Shown: positions 1 through 8,359 of the stretch, one piece after another
Layout of the letters: the number at the start of each line of letters is the position of its first letter
Position numbering within the stretch: the first letter of the stretch is position 1
NCBI GenBank assembly: GCA_910584905.1
Contig: CAJUCQ010000017.1
Coordinates: 1 to 24,059 of the forward strand
Length of the DNA stretch: 24,059 nt
Reading direction: 5' to 3'
From: an uncultured Muribaculaceae bacterium
Lineage (GTDB): Bacteria > Bacteroidota > Bacteroidia > Bacteroidales > Muribaculaceae
Notes under the pieces: generated by a model
Databases searched by the model: none
The model's input: the letters and a program-made list of their open reading frames with translations, nothing else
What the model was told of the DNA's origin: nothing
Position numbers and translations under genes: made by a program

Positions 1-1
1 C

Positions 2-58
2 CCGATCGAAAAATACCGCGACCTGCTTCCCGACCGCTGGAAACCCTCACTAAAATAG
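2..58 (+). CDS. C-terminus of an unidentified protein (partial, left edge)
   Basis: An open frame enters from the left edge and ends at TAG 56-58. The 18 visible residues read PIEKYRDLLPDRWKPSLK. The stop codon lies inside the stem of a strong terminator, which is a common arrangement at the end of a real gene. Too little is visible to name a family. Confidence 0.5.
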   Translation, partial: PIEKYRDLLPDRWKPSLK

Positions 59-87
59 CCGCCCAAAATCCGGACGGCTATTTTTTT
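52..87. terminator. Bidirectional rho-independent terminator
   Basis: A 10-bp perfect stem (AAAATAGCCG 52-61 with CGGCTATTTT 75-84) is followed by a T run at 81-87. The As on the left give a U run on the minus strand too. It separates the + gene ending at 58 from the minus gene ending at 91, so it can serve both. Confidence 0.85.
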
Positions 88-90
88 AAG

Positions 91-1329
91 CTATACCTGC
101 TGTCGCGGACGGTTGTACCCGACAAACACCACTGCCGCCAAACCCATAGACACAGCAAGCAGCATCATTGACACAACAGGAATTTCGCGACGCTTCCGGT
201 AATAGACACACAGCCACACGGCATATATCACTGCAAACCACAAAAATGTCTGAATCGGAATATACGCAGCAGACATACGATATTCCCCGGACCGGTGGTC
301 GGAGCCGGGAATATAGCATATCAAAGCCGGATATTTTGAAAATTGATTGAACCGACTGAGAAGCAAATACTTCAGCAACGCTGTTTTGTTGGAACTTGCA
401 ACGCTGTCGGCATAACGCTCCTGCTCCGCCAAATCAAGCTCAAAAAACGGTCTGATTTCCCGTTCTATGCTTTGAAAGTCGACGGATTCGCCATCCGTCA
501 CGTTTGTTTCTATAATCTCTCTTATCGCCGAAGTCGTTGCCGAAGACGGAGTCATCAGTTTTGCCTCGCGTATCAGATAGAGGTTATTATAAACGGATAT
601 ATAGGATATTGTATGCAAGCCGTAACAGCGATTGACGGCCACACCATAGCCTGCGTACAAACCGACAACGACAGCAAGCGAGATAAGTCCCGCACGGACC
701 GTACGCACGGCCTCTCTTCGGAATCGAAGCCACAACACTCCTGCATACAAGGCTGTCAAGGGCAATAGATATATAAAGGCCGGACGTAGAAAAACAAGAA
801 ATGTCAGAGTCACGGCTGCAAGATATATGTCACGGACTTCAGGCGTTTTGCCGAGCCGGATTATAAAATACATGAAAAATATCATGCCTGAAACAGCAAG
901 CGATTCCGTAATGTAGCATATATTGTAATGGAACACACCGGGACACAGCGCGAAAACGGCGGTTGCCAGAAATGACCCGCGCAAGCCTACACCAAGCAAA
1001 AGAAGCGATTTCCTGAAATAATTCACTGCGACTAAAAAGACCAGCCACTGAAATATTGCAGTCATCATACCGCCGGCATCAAGGCCGAACAACACACGGA
1101 AGGCCGTAATGACAAGAGGATAAACAGGCGTCCGCGCACCGTCGGGTCTGAATTCCTTGAGATGTAGCCATGCGTTGAAATATGACGGGGTGTCGCCATA
1201 GCCGTCATAAAAAGGACGCAGATAGCAAAGACTCCACAGCATGCAAAAAAACATCAGCACATAAAGAGCCTGATATGACAACAAGGGCGACGCATAGCCT
1301 GAGTCGGGGAAAAGCCTATTTAGTTTCAT
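91..1329 (-). CDS. Polytopic membrane glycosyltransferase, GT-C/family 39-like
   Basis: 412 residues with about nine or ten hydrophobic segments spread along the protein. After the first membrane segment comes an acidic loop (GYGDTPSYF, about residues 43-51), followed by RTPVYPL. An Asp in the first external loop followed by an R-x-P-x-YP-like motif is typical of GT-C enzymes that use polyprenyl-phosphate sugars, such as ArnT/PMT-like family 39 proteins. The expected role is to add a sugar to a lipid or glycan on the periplasmic face of the inner membrane; donor and acceptor cannot be read from the sequence. The ATG at 1329 lies inside the end of the upstream oxidoreductase gene (14-nt overlap), so the two are probably translationally coupled. 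It could instead be another multispanning glycan enzyme; the family call is moderate. Confidence 0.6.
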   Translation of the reverse strand: MKLNRLFPDSGYASPLLSYQALYVLMFFCMLWSLCYLRPFYDGYGDTPSYFNAWLHLKEFRPDGARTPVYPLVITAFRVLFGLDAGGMMTAIFQWLVFLVAVNYFRKSLLLLGVGLRGSFLATAVFALCPGVFHYNICYITESLAVSGMIFFMYFIIRLGKTPEVRDIYLAAVTLTFLVFLRPAFIYLLPLTALYAGVLWLRFRREAVRTVRAGLISLAVVVGLYAGYGVAVNRCYGLHTISYISVYNNLYLIREAKLMTPSSATTSAIREIIETNVTDGESVDFQSIEREIRPFFELDLAEQERYADSVASSNKTALLKYLLLSRFNQFSKYPALICYIPGSDHRSGEYRMSAAYIPIQTFLWFAVIYAVWLCVYYRKRREIPVVSMMLLAVSMGLAAVVFVGYNRPRQQV

Positions 1330-2785
1330 GATATTCGTTCTCCGTGTTTACATTCCACACATCCGCTTTGTCAGTCGCCCCGGCGATTATCGCGTCAACG
1401 GCCTTCATGGCCGTGAGCATGGAATGATCCATATTGTTGTAGCGGTGCTGTCCGTTGCGGCCTATGCAGAAAAGATTGGATATCGAATCAAGGAAGCTGC
1501 GCAGTTTGTTGATTTCGTGGTATGTGCCGAAATATGCAGGATATGCTTTTTCCATACGGATGCGCACGGCGTCGCGCACATCCTCCCTCGATATAATCCC
1601 GATTGATTCAAGCTCATTTATGGCAAAGTCTATGAAATCGCCATCGCTTGCTTCCCACATATCGTCGCCTTCATTACAAAAATATTCGAGTCCGAGCCAC
1701 ACGGTGTTTGTGTCGTCCCTGACGAGTTGCGGCGACCAGTTGTTGAATATCTGAATCCGGCCCAGACGCACGTCGCGCTCCTGAACATAAATCCATGTGT
1801 CAGGGATGCGGTCGCCGTCGGGGGCGTTGATTTTCAGGCGGTCGAGGAGGAGGCCCACCGTGATAAAATCGCGATACGGAAGGCCGCCCGCCACCCGACG
1901 CACCTCGGCGGGGACATCAATGCCGTCAAGTGCCTCGACGAGTTCGCCGAGCGGCATCGACGAGATAAACACATCGCAATCAATGCGCTTCGGGGACCCT
2001 TCGGCGTCAACCACCGTAACGGCCCGCACCCGCTTGTCAGGGCCGAGATGTACCTTCTTCACTTTAGTGCGCATCTCGATTTCGGCGCCGCGCTCGCGTG
2101 CGCGCCGCCCCATTGCCTCCCACAGTTGGCCGGGACCAAGAGGCGGATAGAGAAATTCGTCGATAAGCGACGTCTCCACTTCGGACGGCTTGCGCCGCGA
2201 TGCTTTCCCGCGTCTGAGAATATTGTTCAGTATCGTGGATATCGAAAGCCCCTTGACCCGCTGGCTGCCCCAGTCGGCTCCCAGCTCCGACGGATGCACA
2301 CCCCATACTTTTTCGGTATAATCCTCGAAAAACATTCGGTATAGCGGGCGTCCGAAGCGGTTGATATAAAAATCTTCAAGACTGCGCTCCTCTCTTTTGT
2401 GAATCATCGAGCGGATATATCCGGCCGACACTCTCAGAATCCTCGCCGCACCCAAGGCGCGAACGGTCGATAAAGAGAAGCTCACGGGGTAGTCAAAGAA
2501 ACGGCGCAGATAATAAATCCGCGACACCCGCGGGCGACGCATCATCGGCATAATCTCGTCCCATTTGCGCTGCACACGCTCGCTTTTTGTAAAAAAACGA
2601 TGGCCTCCGATGTCCATGCGGTTGCCCTTGTATCCGACTGTGCGGGAAATACCGCCGAGTAAGTCACTCGCCTCACACACGGTCACATTCATATCCGTCC
2701 GCAAGGTCAGTTCGTGGGCGGCGGTAAGCCCCGCAGGGCCTCCCCCTGCAATTACGACCAATGCTTTGTTCCTTTTATGCGTCAT
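1316..2785 (-). CDS. NAD(P)/FAD-dependent oxidoreductase (amine-oxidase/UDP-galactopyranose-mutase-like)
   Basis: 489 residues from ATG 2785. The N-terminus carries a Rossmann dinucleotide-binding motif GGGPAG (14-19), then GGISRT (44-49) and DIGGHRFF (58-65). Near the C-terminus is GRNGQHRYNNMDHSM (about 442-456), the second FAD-contacting region of this family. The fold is that of flavin oxidoreductases related to protoporphyrinogen oxidase and UDP-galactopyranose mutase, often found in polysaccharide gene clusters; the substrate is unknown. A GTG start at 2815 is possible by frame but lies upstream of the -7 box at 2804-2811, so it would not be transcribed from that promoter; ATG 2785 gives a leader of about 14 nt. 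It heads a two-gene operon with the overlapping membrane glycosyltransferase, suggesting both act on one envelope glycan. Confidence 0.8.
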   Translation of the reverse strand: MTHKRNKALVVIAGGGPAGLTAAHELTLRTDMNVTVCEASDLLGGISRTVGYKGNRMDIGGHRFFTKSERVQRKWDEIMPMMRRPRVSRIYYLRRFFDYPVSFSLSTVRALGAARILRVSAGYIRSMIHKREERSLEDFYINRFGRPLYRMFFEDYTEKVWGVHPSELGADWGSQRVKGLSISTILNNILRRGKASRRKPSEVETSLIDEFLYPPLGPGQLWEAMGRRARERGAEIEMRTKVKKVHLGPDKRVRAVTVVDAEGSPKRIDCDVFISSMPLGELVEALDGIDVPAEVRRVAGGLPYRDFITVGLLLDRLKINAPDGDRIPDTWIYVQERDVRLGRIQIFNNWSPQLVRDDTNTVWLGLEYFCNEGDDMWEASDGDFIDFAINELESIGIISREDVRDAVRIRMEKAYPAYFGTYHEINKLRSFLDSISNLFCIGRNGQHRYNNMDHSMLTAMKAVDAIIAGATDKADVWNVNTENEYHETK

Positions 2786-2803
2786 TGTCTGAAATATAAC
2801 ATG

Positions 2804-2835
2804 CAAAGGTAGCACATTCCTCCCGATTGTGCAAA
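2804..2835 (-). promoter_or_regulatory. Promoter of the oxidoreductase/glycosyltransferase operon
   Basis: On the minus strand a -33 element TTTG (2832-2835) is followed after exactly 20 nt by a -7 box TACCTTTG (2804-2811). This matches the Bacteroidota consensus TTTG-N19-21-TAnnTTTG. The start of transcription is expected near 2799, 14 nt before ATG 2785. Confidence 0.75.
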
Positions 2836-2885
2836 AACCGCACGTAAAACGTACCCGAGGAATCGGCTCATCCGCCGGCGCTTAC

Positions 2886-2936
2886 AAAAAAATCATACCG
2901 CACGCCGGAAATCGTCCGGGGGTACGGTATGATTTT
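2886..2936 (-). terminator. Terminator of clpC
   Basis: A 12-bp perfect stem (AAAATCATACCG 2889-2900 with CGGTATGATTTT 2925-2936) holds a second small hairpin, CCGGA/TCCGG, in its loop. On the minus strand it ends in a run of seven Us (2886-2892). It lies 38 bp below the clpC stop codon. Confidence 0.85.
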
Positions 2937-2973
2937 ATTACACTGCATGTCGCACGGGCAAGCCCGGCATTGT

Positions 2974-5526
2974 TCAAATCTGCGTCGTCAGGTTTTCAGG
3001 CTCGATTACATGTGTGGAGACGCTGTTTTTTTCCTTGTCGAAATCGACAATAATCTCCGAGCCTTCTTTCACGGCGCCGGTAAGTATCAGCTCGGCAAGT
3101 TCGTCCTCAAGATACTTCTGGATTGCTCGCTTGAGCGGGCGCGCGCCGAACTGGACGTCGCAACCCTTGTCGGCGATGAAGTTCTTCGCATCTTCCGTGA
3201 TGGTGACGCCATAGCCGAGTCCGTCCATGCGTTTGTAGAATCCGGCAAGCTCGATGTCGATAATTCGGAAAATGGCGTCGCGGTCAAGCTGGTCGAAAAT
3301 GACGATGTCGTCGATACGGTTAAGGAACTCGGGAGAGAAGGCCTTGTGGAGCGCCTTGGACAGAACTCCGTGGGAATACTCGCGGTCGACTTCGCGCGTG
3401 TTGAAGCCCACGCCTGAGCCGAATTCCTTGAGTTGGCGCGTGCCGATGTTGGACGTCATGATGATTATGGTGTTCTTGAAGTCGATGCGACGCCCGAGGC
3501 TGTCGGTCAGTCGTCCTTCGTCCATCACCTGAAGCAGGAGGTTGAACACATCGGGATGAGCCTTCTCTATTTCATCAAGCAGGACCACCGAATACGGATG
3601 ACGGCGCACACGCTCGGTGAGCTGACCGCCCTCCTCGTAGCCCACGTAGCCGGGAGGCGCTCCGATAAGACGCGACACGCTGAATTTCTCCATATACTCG
3701 CTCATATCGATGCGGATAAGCGTGTCGGCCGAGTCGAAGAGGAATTCGGCGAGTTTCTTCGCAAGATGTGTTTTTCCGACACCGGTCGGCCCGAGAAACA
3801 TGAAGGTGCCGATGGGCTTGTTGGGGTCTTTAAGTCCGAGGCGGTTGCGCTGGATTGCCTTTACAATCTTGGCCACAGCATTATCCTGCCCGACAATCGC
3901 GCTCTTCAGTGTCGAAGCCATCTGAAGGAGACGCGCCCCCTCCGACTGGGCTATGCGCTGAACCGGCACGCCCGTCATCATAGCCACGACTTCGGCCACG
4001 CGGTCGGCGTCGACAAGCTCGCGGTTCTCGGACAGGGCTTTTTCCCAAGATGTGCGTTCGTCGGCGAGTTTCCGGCTGAGGGCCTGCGCCTCGTCTCTGA
4101 GAGCGGCGGCCTGAGCGAAGTCATGGGCGTCGGCCGCTTCAATCTGACGGCGCTTGACCTCGTCATACTCCTTTTCAAGAAGTTCGAGCGTGCGCGGTAC
4201 GTTGATATTGGCGATGCGCGTGCACGAGCCGGCTTCATCGAGAGCGTCGATGGCCTTGTCCGGGAAATTGCGGTCGGAAACATAGCGTTCCGTAAGCTTG
4301 ACACATGCCTCCAGCGCGGCGGGAGTGTAGTTCACGCCGTGGTGCTCTTCGTATTTCTCTTTAATGTTATTCAGGATTTCGAGCGTTTCCTCCGCCGTTG
4401 TCGGTTCGACCATGACCTTCTGGAAACGGCGCTCAAGAGCTCCGTCCTTTTCAATATTGGTGCGATACTCGTCGAGGGTTGTGGCGCCGATGCACTGGAT
4501 TTCGCCTCTTGCAAGGGCGGGCTTAAGCAGATTCGCCGCATCCATCGAGCCCTGAGCATTGCCTGCGCCGACAATCGTATGGATTTCGTCGATAAACAAA
4601 ATCACATTCGGGCTCTTCGCCAACTCGTTAAGCACGGCCTTTATGCGCTCTTCAAATTCGCCGCGATATTTTGTGCCGGCAACGAGCGAGGCCATGTCAA
4701 GACTCACAAGGCGCTTGTTGAAGAGAATACGCGACACCTGACGGCGCACAATGCGCAAGGCGAGCCCCTCGACAATGGCGCTCTTGCCCACGCCGGGTTC
4801 GCCGATCAGCACCGGATTGTTTTTCTTGCGGCGCGAAAGAATCTGAGCGAGGCGCTTGATTTCGACTTCGCGTCCGACCACGGGGTCGATGCGGCCCTGC
4901 TCGGCGGCGAGGGTCATGTCGTTGCCGTACTTGTCGAGGGTCGGCGTGTCGCCTCGGCCCGAGCGCGGATTCGAAGCCTTCCGAGTCTTTGACCGCGGCG
5001 CCTCGGCGTCGTCAGTCTCGTCGTCCGGGGCATTGTCGGCGGAGGCTGTCGGGGCCGTAGCCGTGTCGCCGTCCTCCATATCCTCGCGTGCAATCCTTCG
5101 GAGAGAATCGTAGTCGATGCCGGCGGCGATAAAGGGCTGCACCAGCGGCAGGTTCTTCACTTCCTTGTTGTGAAGGAGCGCAAGCAGGAGGTGCACCTCG
5201 TCCACCTGCGACGCGCGCAGATAGCGGGCCTCAAGAATCGAAAGCTTGATTATCAGAGACACCACCCTGTTGTAGTACTCGGCAGGCTGTTCGCTGAAGT
5301 CGGATGTGCCGAGAGCCATGTTGAGGTCCGACACAAGCTCCTCGAGTTTCTGAGGGCTGACCACACGCAGCATCAGCGCGCCCGAGGCCGTGGCCGGGGC
5401 GGCAAGCTCCAAAAGGAGGTGTTCAGGCATGATGCAGGCGTTCTTGTGCGCGTCGCACTGGGCCTGCAGGCGGCCGATAATCTCGACCGCGGATTTTGTG
5501 TATTTGTTATTCTCGTTATTCATCAT
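2974..5526 (-). CDS. clpC: ATP-dependent Clp protease ATP-binding subunit ClpC
   Basis: 850 residues from ATG 5526. In order: Clp N domain (about 10-150); an acidic, low-complexity linker (about 150-200); AAA module 1 with Walker A GEPGVGKS (242-249) and Walker B LFIDEIH (310-316); a middle domain with a UVR-like helical pair (about 445-493); and AAA module 2 with Walker A GPTGVGKT (579-586) and Walker B LLDEIE (649-654). A VGF loop (706-708) fits docking to ClpP. It unfolds substrates and feeds them to ClpP in the cytoplasm. Two adjacent ATGs (5526 and 5523) are the best starts; an in-frame ATG at 5547 would add seven residues and cannot be excluded. No Shine-Dalgarno sequence is visible. 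It is divergent from gyrA with a symmetric promoter region between them. As far as I recall, this pairing also occurs in Bacteroides. Confidence 0.95.
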   Translation of the reverse strand: MMNNENNKYTKSAVEIIGRLQAQCDAHKNACIMPEHLLLELAAPATASGALMLRVVSPQKLEELVSDLNMALGTSDFSEQPAEYYNRVVSLIIKLSILEARYLRASQVDEVHLLLALLHNKEVKNLPLVQPFIAAGIDYDSLRRIAREDMEDGDTATAPTASADNAPDDETDDAEAPRSKTRKASNPRSGRGDTPTLDKYGNDMTLAAEQGRIDPVVGREVEIKRLAQILSRRKKNNPVLIGEPGVGKSAIVEGLALRIVRRQVSRILFNKRLVSLDMASLVAGTKYRGEFEERIKAVLNELAKSPNVILFIDEIHTIVGAGNAQGSMDAANLLKPALARGEIQCIGATTLDEYRTNIEKDGALERRFQKVMVEPTTAEETLEILNNIKEKYEEHHGVNYTPAALEACVKLTERYVSDRNFPDKAIDALDEAGSCTRIANINVPRTLELLEKEYDEVKRRQIEAADAHDFAQAAALRDEAQALSRKLADERTSWEKALSENRELVDADRVAEVVAMMTGVPVQRIAQSEGARLLQMASTLKSAIVGQDNAVAKIVKAIQRNRLGLKDPNKPIGTFMFLGPTGVGKTHLAKKLAEFLFDSADTLIRIDMSEYMEKFSVSRLIGAPPGYVGYEEGGQLTERVRRHPYSVVLLDEIEKAHPDVFNLLLQVMDEGRLTDSLGRRIDFKNTIIIMTSNIGTRQLKEFGSGVGFNTREVDREYSHGVLSKALHKAFSPEFLNRIDDIVIFDQLDRDAIFRIIDIELAGFYKRMDGLGYGVTITEDAKNFIADKGCDVQFGARPLKRAIQKYLEDELAELILTGAVKEGSEIIVDFDKEKNSVSTHVIEPENLTTQI

Positions 5527-5618
5527 TACAATATCGCAGAAAGGCAATAATCATGCCAAAATACAAGCGCTCGGATTTTTCACAAATTATAACCTTAAAA
5601 TTTCGTCTAATCGCAGAA

Positions 5619-5626
5619 CAAAGGTA
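5619..5626 (-). promoter_or_regulatory. -7 box of the clpC promoter
   Basis: TACCTTTG on the minus strand matches TAnnTTTG exactly. Transcription would start near 5614, giving a leader of about 90 nt before ATG 5526. No TTTG -33 element is present at the usual 19-21 nt distance; that position is taken by the inverted gyrA -7 box. Confidence 0.6.
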
Positions 5627-5647
5627 CAAAATTTCAAAAATATTCCG

Positions 5648-5655
5648 TACCTTTG
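5648..5655 (+). promoter_or_regulatory. -7 box of the gyrA promoter
   Basis: TACCTTTG on the plus strand matches TAnnTTTG exactly. Transcription would start near 5660, giving a leader of about 74 nt before gyrA. The -33 position is taken by the inverted clpC -7 box, and no TTTG is visible there. Confidence 0.6.
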
Positions 5656-5687
5656 TATGTTAAAAATAATGCGCCTATACCTTAAAA

Positions 5688-5732
5688 ATGGCAAAGCGCA
5701 CACAAATAAGCCTAATTTACACAACCTTATAG
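5688..5732 (+). CDS. Possible 14-codon leader ORF upstream of gyrA
   Basis: ATG 5688 opens a short frame (MAKRTQISLIYTTL) that ends at TAG 5730-5732, one nucleotide before the gyrA ATG at 5734. It lies inside the predicted gyrA leader. The tight stop-to-start spacing would allow ribosomes to re-initiate on gyrA. There is no direct evidence of translation and short ORFs occur by chance, so this is only a candidate. Confidence 0.25.
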   Translation: MAKRTQISLIYTTL

Positions 5733-5733
5733 C

Positions 5734-8322
5734 ATGTTGGAAGAAGAAGCAGAAGACAAAATCTTTAAAATTAAAATTGAAGAGGAGATGAAATCGGCCT
5801 ACATCGACTATTCGATGTCGGTCATCGTCTCGCGCGCACTCCCTGACGTACGCGACGGCATGAAGCCCGTGCACCGCCGTGTCCTTTTCGGCATGAACGA
5901 AATGGGCAACACCAGCAACAAGCCTCACAAAAAAGCCGCCAACTGCGTAGGCGAGGTGATGGGTAAATATCACCCGCACGGCGACTATTCCATCTACGGC
6001 ACCGTTGTGCGAATGGCTCAGGACTGGTCGTTGCGCAACACCCTCGTTGACGGCCACGGCAACTTCGGCTCTATCGACGGTGACTCGCCTGCAGCAATGC
6101 GTTACACGGAAGTTCGCCTCTCCAAAATCGGCGAGGAAATGCTCCGCGATATAGACGCCGAGACCGTCGACTTCCAGCCCAACTACGACAACTCACGACG
6201 CGAACCCGTGGTGCTCCCCACCCGCTTCCCCAACCTACTCGTCAACGGAGCTTCGGGTATTGCCGTGGGCATGGCCACAAACATGCCCACCCACAACCTC
6301 GCCGAAAGCCTCAACGCGTCAATCGCCCTCATCGACAACCCCGAGATGGAAATCTCCGAACTCATGAAGGTGATTACCGCTCCCGACTTCCCCACCGGCG
6401 GCATCATCTACGGCTATCAGGGTGTAATCGACGCATACGAGACCGGCCGCGGACGCATCGTCATCCGTGCCAAAGCCACAATCGAGGACAACGGCTCGCA
6501 CGAAAGCATTATCGTCCACGAAATTCCCTACGGCGTGAACAAGGCCGAACTCGTCAAGGGCATCGCTCAGCTTGTCAATGAGAAGAAAATCGACGGCATC
6601 GCCGACATCAATGACGAGAGCGACTTCAAGGGAATGCGCATCGTCATCAAAGTGAAGACCGACGCCAATGCGAAAGTCCTCCTTAATAAATTATACAAGA
6701 TGACCCAGCTCCAGTCGTCGTTCAGCGTCAACAACGTGGCTCTCGTTCACGGACGTCCGCGGACGCTCAACCTCAAGGAGCTCCTTCAGGCCTTTATCGA
6801 CCACCGCCACGACGTTGTCATCCGCCGCACACAATACGACCTCCGCAAAGCGCGCGAACGCGCCCACATCCTCGAAGGCCTGATGATTGCCGTGCAGAAC
6901 ATCGACGAAGTGATTCAGATAATCCGCTCGTCAAGCACCCCCGACGAAGCCCGCAACCGTCTGGCCGAGCGCTTCAGCCTCACCGAAGCCCAGACGCAGG
7001 CCATCGTCGACATGCGCCTCCGCAGCCTCACCGCCCTGCAGATTGAAGAGCTCCGCAAGGACCTCGACGAAATCCACGCGCGCATCGCCGAACTTGAGCT
7101 GATTCTCAACGATGACCACGTATGCCGCGAACTCATCAAGAGCGAACTTATCGAAATCCGCGACAAATACGGCGACGGACGCCGCACGGAAATCGACTAC
7201 GCCGGAGGCGACTACAGCGCCCTTGACTACGTGTCGGACGACGACATGATTATCACCATCTCGCACATGGGATATATCAAACGCACCCCGCTCGCCGAAT
7301 TCCGCGCCCAAAACCGCGGAGGCATGGGCTCCCGAGGCTCCCAGACCCGCGACGAAGACTTCATCGAACACATCTACACCGCCTCGATGCACGAGCAGAT
7401 GCTCTTCTTCACCGACCGCGGCCTCGTCTACAAGATGTATGTATACGAGCTTCCCGAAGGCTCCAAGAGCAGCAAAGGACGCGCACTCCCCAACCTCCTC
7501 AGCATCGATCAGGGCGACAGCGTAAACGCTTTCATCCGTTGCCGCAACCTCGGCGACGCCGACTACTGCGCCTCGCACTACCTCGTGTTCGCAACGCGCA
7601 ACGGCATTATCAAGAAAACCGCCCTTACGGAGTATGCCCGCGTGCTCGCCAAGGGTAAAAAGGCTATCATTATCCGTGATGGCGACGCTCTCGTCGGAGT
7701 TGAACTCACCGACGGCGACTGCGAAATCCTCATGGCCAACCGCAACGGCCGCGCAATCCGCTTCCACGAATCCAAGCTCCGCACAATGGGCCGTGTAAGC
7801 ACCGGCGTCCGCGGCATGCGCCTTGACGACGACGGCATGGATCAGGTGGTAGGCCTCATCACTATGCCCCGCGACACCGAAAACAGCGTGCTTGTTCTCT
7901 CGGACGAAGGCTTCGGCAAACGTTCGCCCCTTGATGCATACCGCCTCACCAACCGCGGCGCAAAGGGCGTGAAAACAATGAACATCACGGACAAAACCGG
8001 CCATCTGGTGGCATTCAAGAGCGTCAACGACGACAATGACCTCGTCATCATCAACCAGTCGGGCATGACCATCCGCATCCACGTCGCTTCCATCCGCGTG
8101 ATGGGCCGAGCCACACAAGGCGTGCGCCTCATAAACATTGGCAAGCGAAACGACGTTATAGCTTCAGTATGCTGTGTCGATGCAGACCCCGAAGAGGAAG
8201 TCGAAGAAGTTCTCGACGCCGAAGAACTTCCCGGACTCACCGAAGACGAGCTCGACGCCGAAGCCGCAGAAGAGACCGATACCGACGATACAGATGATGC
8301 AGAATCTTCGGAAGAAGAATAA
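5734..8322 (+). CDS. gyrA: DNA gyrase subunit A
   Basis: 862 residues. The N-terminal breakage-reunion domain has the catalytic Tyr124 in AAMRYTEVR. The C-terminal wrapping domain carries a GyrA-box variant QNRGGMG (526-532; E. coli has QRRGGKG). The last roughly 45 residues are an acidic tail rich in Asp and Glu. With GyrB it introduces negative supercoils. In the quinolone-determining region the sequence reads HPHGDYSIYG, so the residue matching E. coli Ser83 is Tyr85 and the one matching Asp87 is Gly89. The start at 5734 gives the IEEEMKSAYIDYSMS block at the distance usual for Bacteroidales GyrA. It is followed after 37 bp by a TPR gene, probably in one transcript. Confidence 0.97.
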   Translation: MLEEEAEDKIFKIKIEEEMKSAYIDYSMSVIVSRALPDVRDGMKPVHRRVLFGMNEMGNTSNKPHKKAANCVGEVMGKYHPHGDYSIYGTVVRMAQDWSLRNTLVDGHGNFGSIDGDSPAAMRYTEVRLSKIGEEMLRDIDAETVDFQPNYDNSRREPVVLPTRFPNLLVNGASGIAVGMATNMPTHNLAESLNASIALIDNPEMEISELMKVITAPDFPTGGIIYGYQGVIDAYETGRGRIVIRAKATIEDNGSHESIIVHEIPYGVNKAELVKGIAQLVNEKKIDGIADINDESDFKGMRIVIKVKTDANAKVLLNKLYKMTQLQSSFSVNNVALVHGRPRTLNLKELLQAFIDHRHDVVIRRTQYDLRKARERAHILEGLMIAVQNIDEVIQIIRSSSTPDEARNRLAERFSLTEAQTQAIVDMRLRSLTALQIEELRKDLDEIHARIAELELILNDDHVCRELIKSELIEIRDKYGDGRRTEIDYAGGDYSALDYVSDDDMIITISHMGYIKRTPLAEFRAQNRGGMGSRGSQTRDEDFIEHIYTASMHEQMLFFTDRGLVYKMYVYELPEGSKSSKGRALPNLLSIDQGDSVNAFIRCRNLGDADYCASHYLVFATRNGIIKKTALTEYARVLAKGKKAIIIRDGDALVGVELTDGDCEILMANRNGRAIRFHESKLRTMGRVSTGVRGMRLDDDGMDQVVGLITMPRDTENSVLVLSDEGFGKRSPLDAYRLTNRGAKGVKTMNITDKTGHLVAFKSVNDDNDLVIINQSGMTIRIHVASIRVMGRATQGVRLINIGKRNDVIASVCCVDADPEEEVEEVLDAEELPGLTEDELDAEAAEETDTDDTDDAESSEEE

Positions 8323-8359
8323 CTAATACCATAACAATTAACCCTCAGAAAGCTCAAAA

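Larger units (their letters stand above)
5618..5656. repeat. Perfect inverted repeat formed by divergent -7 boxes (clpC/gyrA)
   Basis: ACAAAGGTAC (5618-5627) and GTACCTTTGT (5647-5656) are perfect 10-bp inverted copies, 19 bp apart. Each arm contains an outward-facing -7 box. The spacer is AT-rich. A second copy of this design occurs at 11604-11650. Confidence 0.85.

Noticed and set aside
3433..4992. 519-residue + strand ORF opposite clpC
   Set aside because: It lies wholly antisense to the conserved ClpC gene, has no recognisable domain, and its Arg/His/Ala-rich content is what the complement of GC-biased codons produces.
6931..8118. 395-residue minus-strand ORF opposite gyrA
   Set aside because: Antisense to gyrA and low in complexity (Val, Ala, Asp, His), with no domain signature; a shadow of codon bias.
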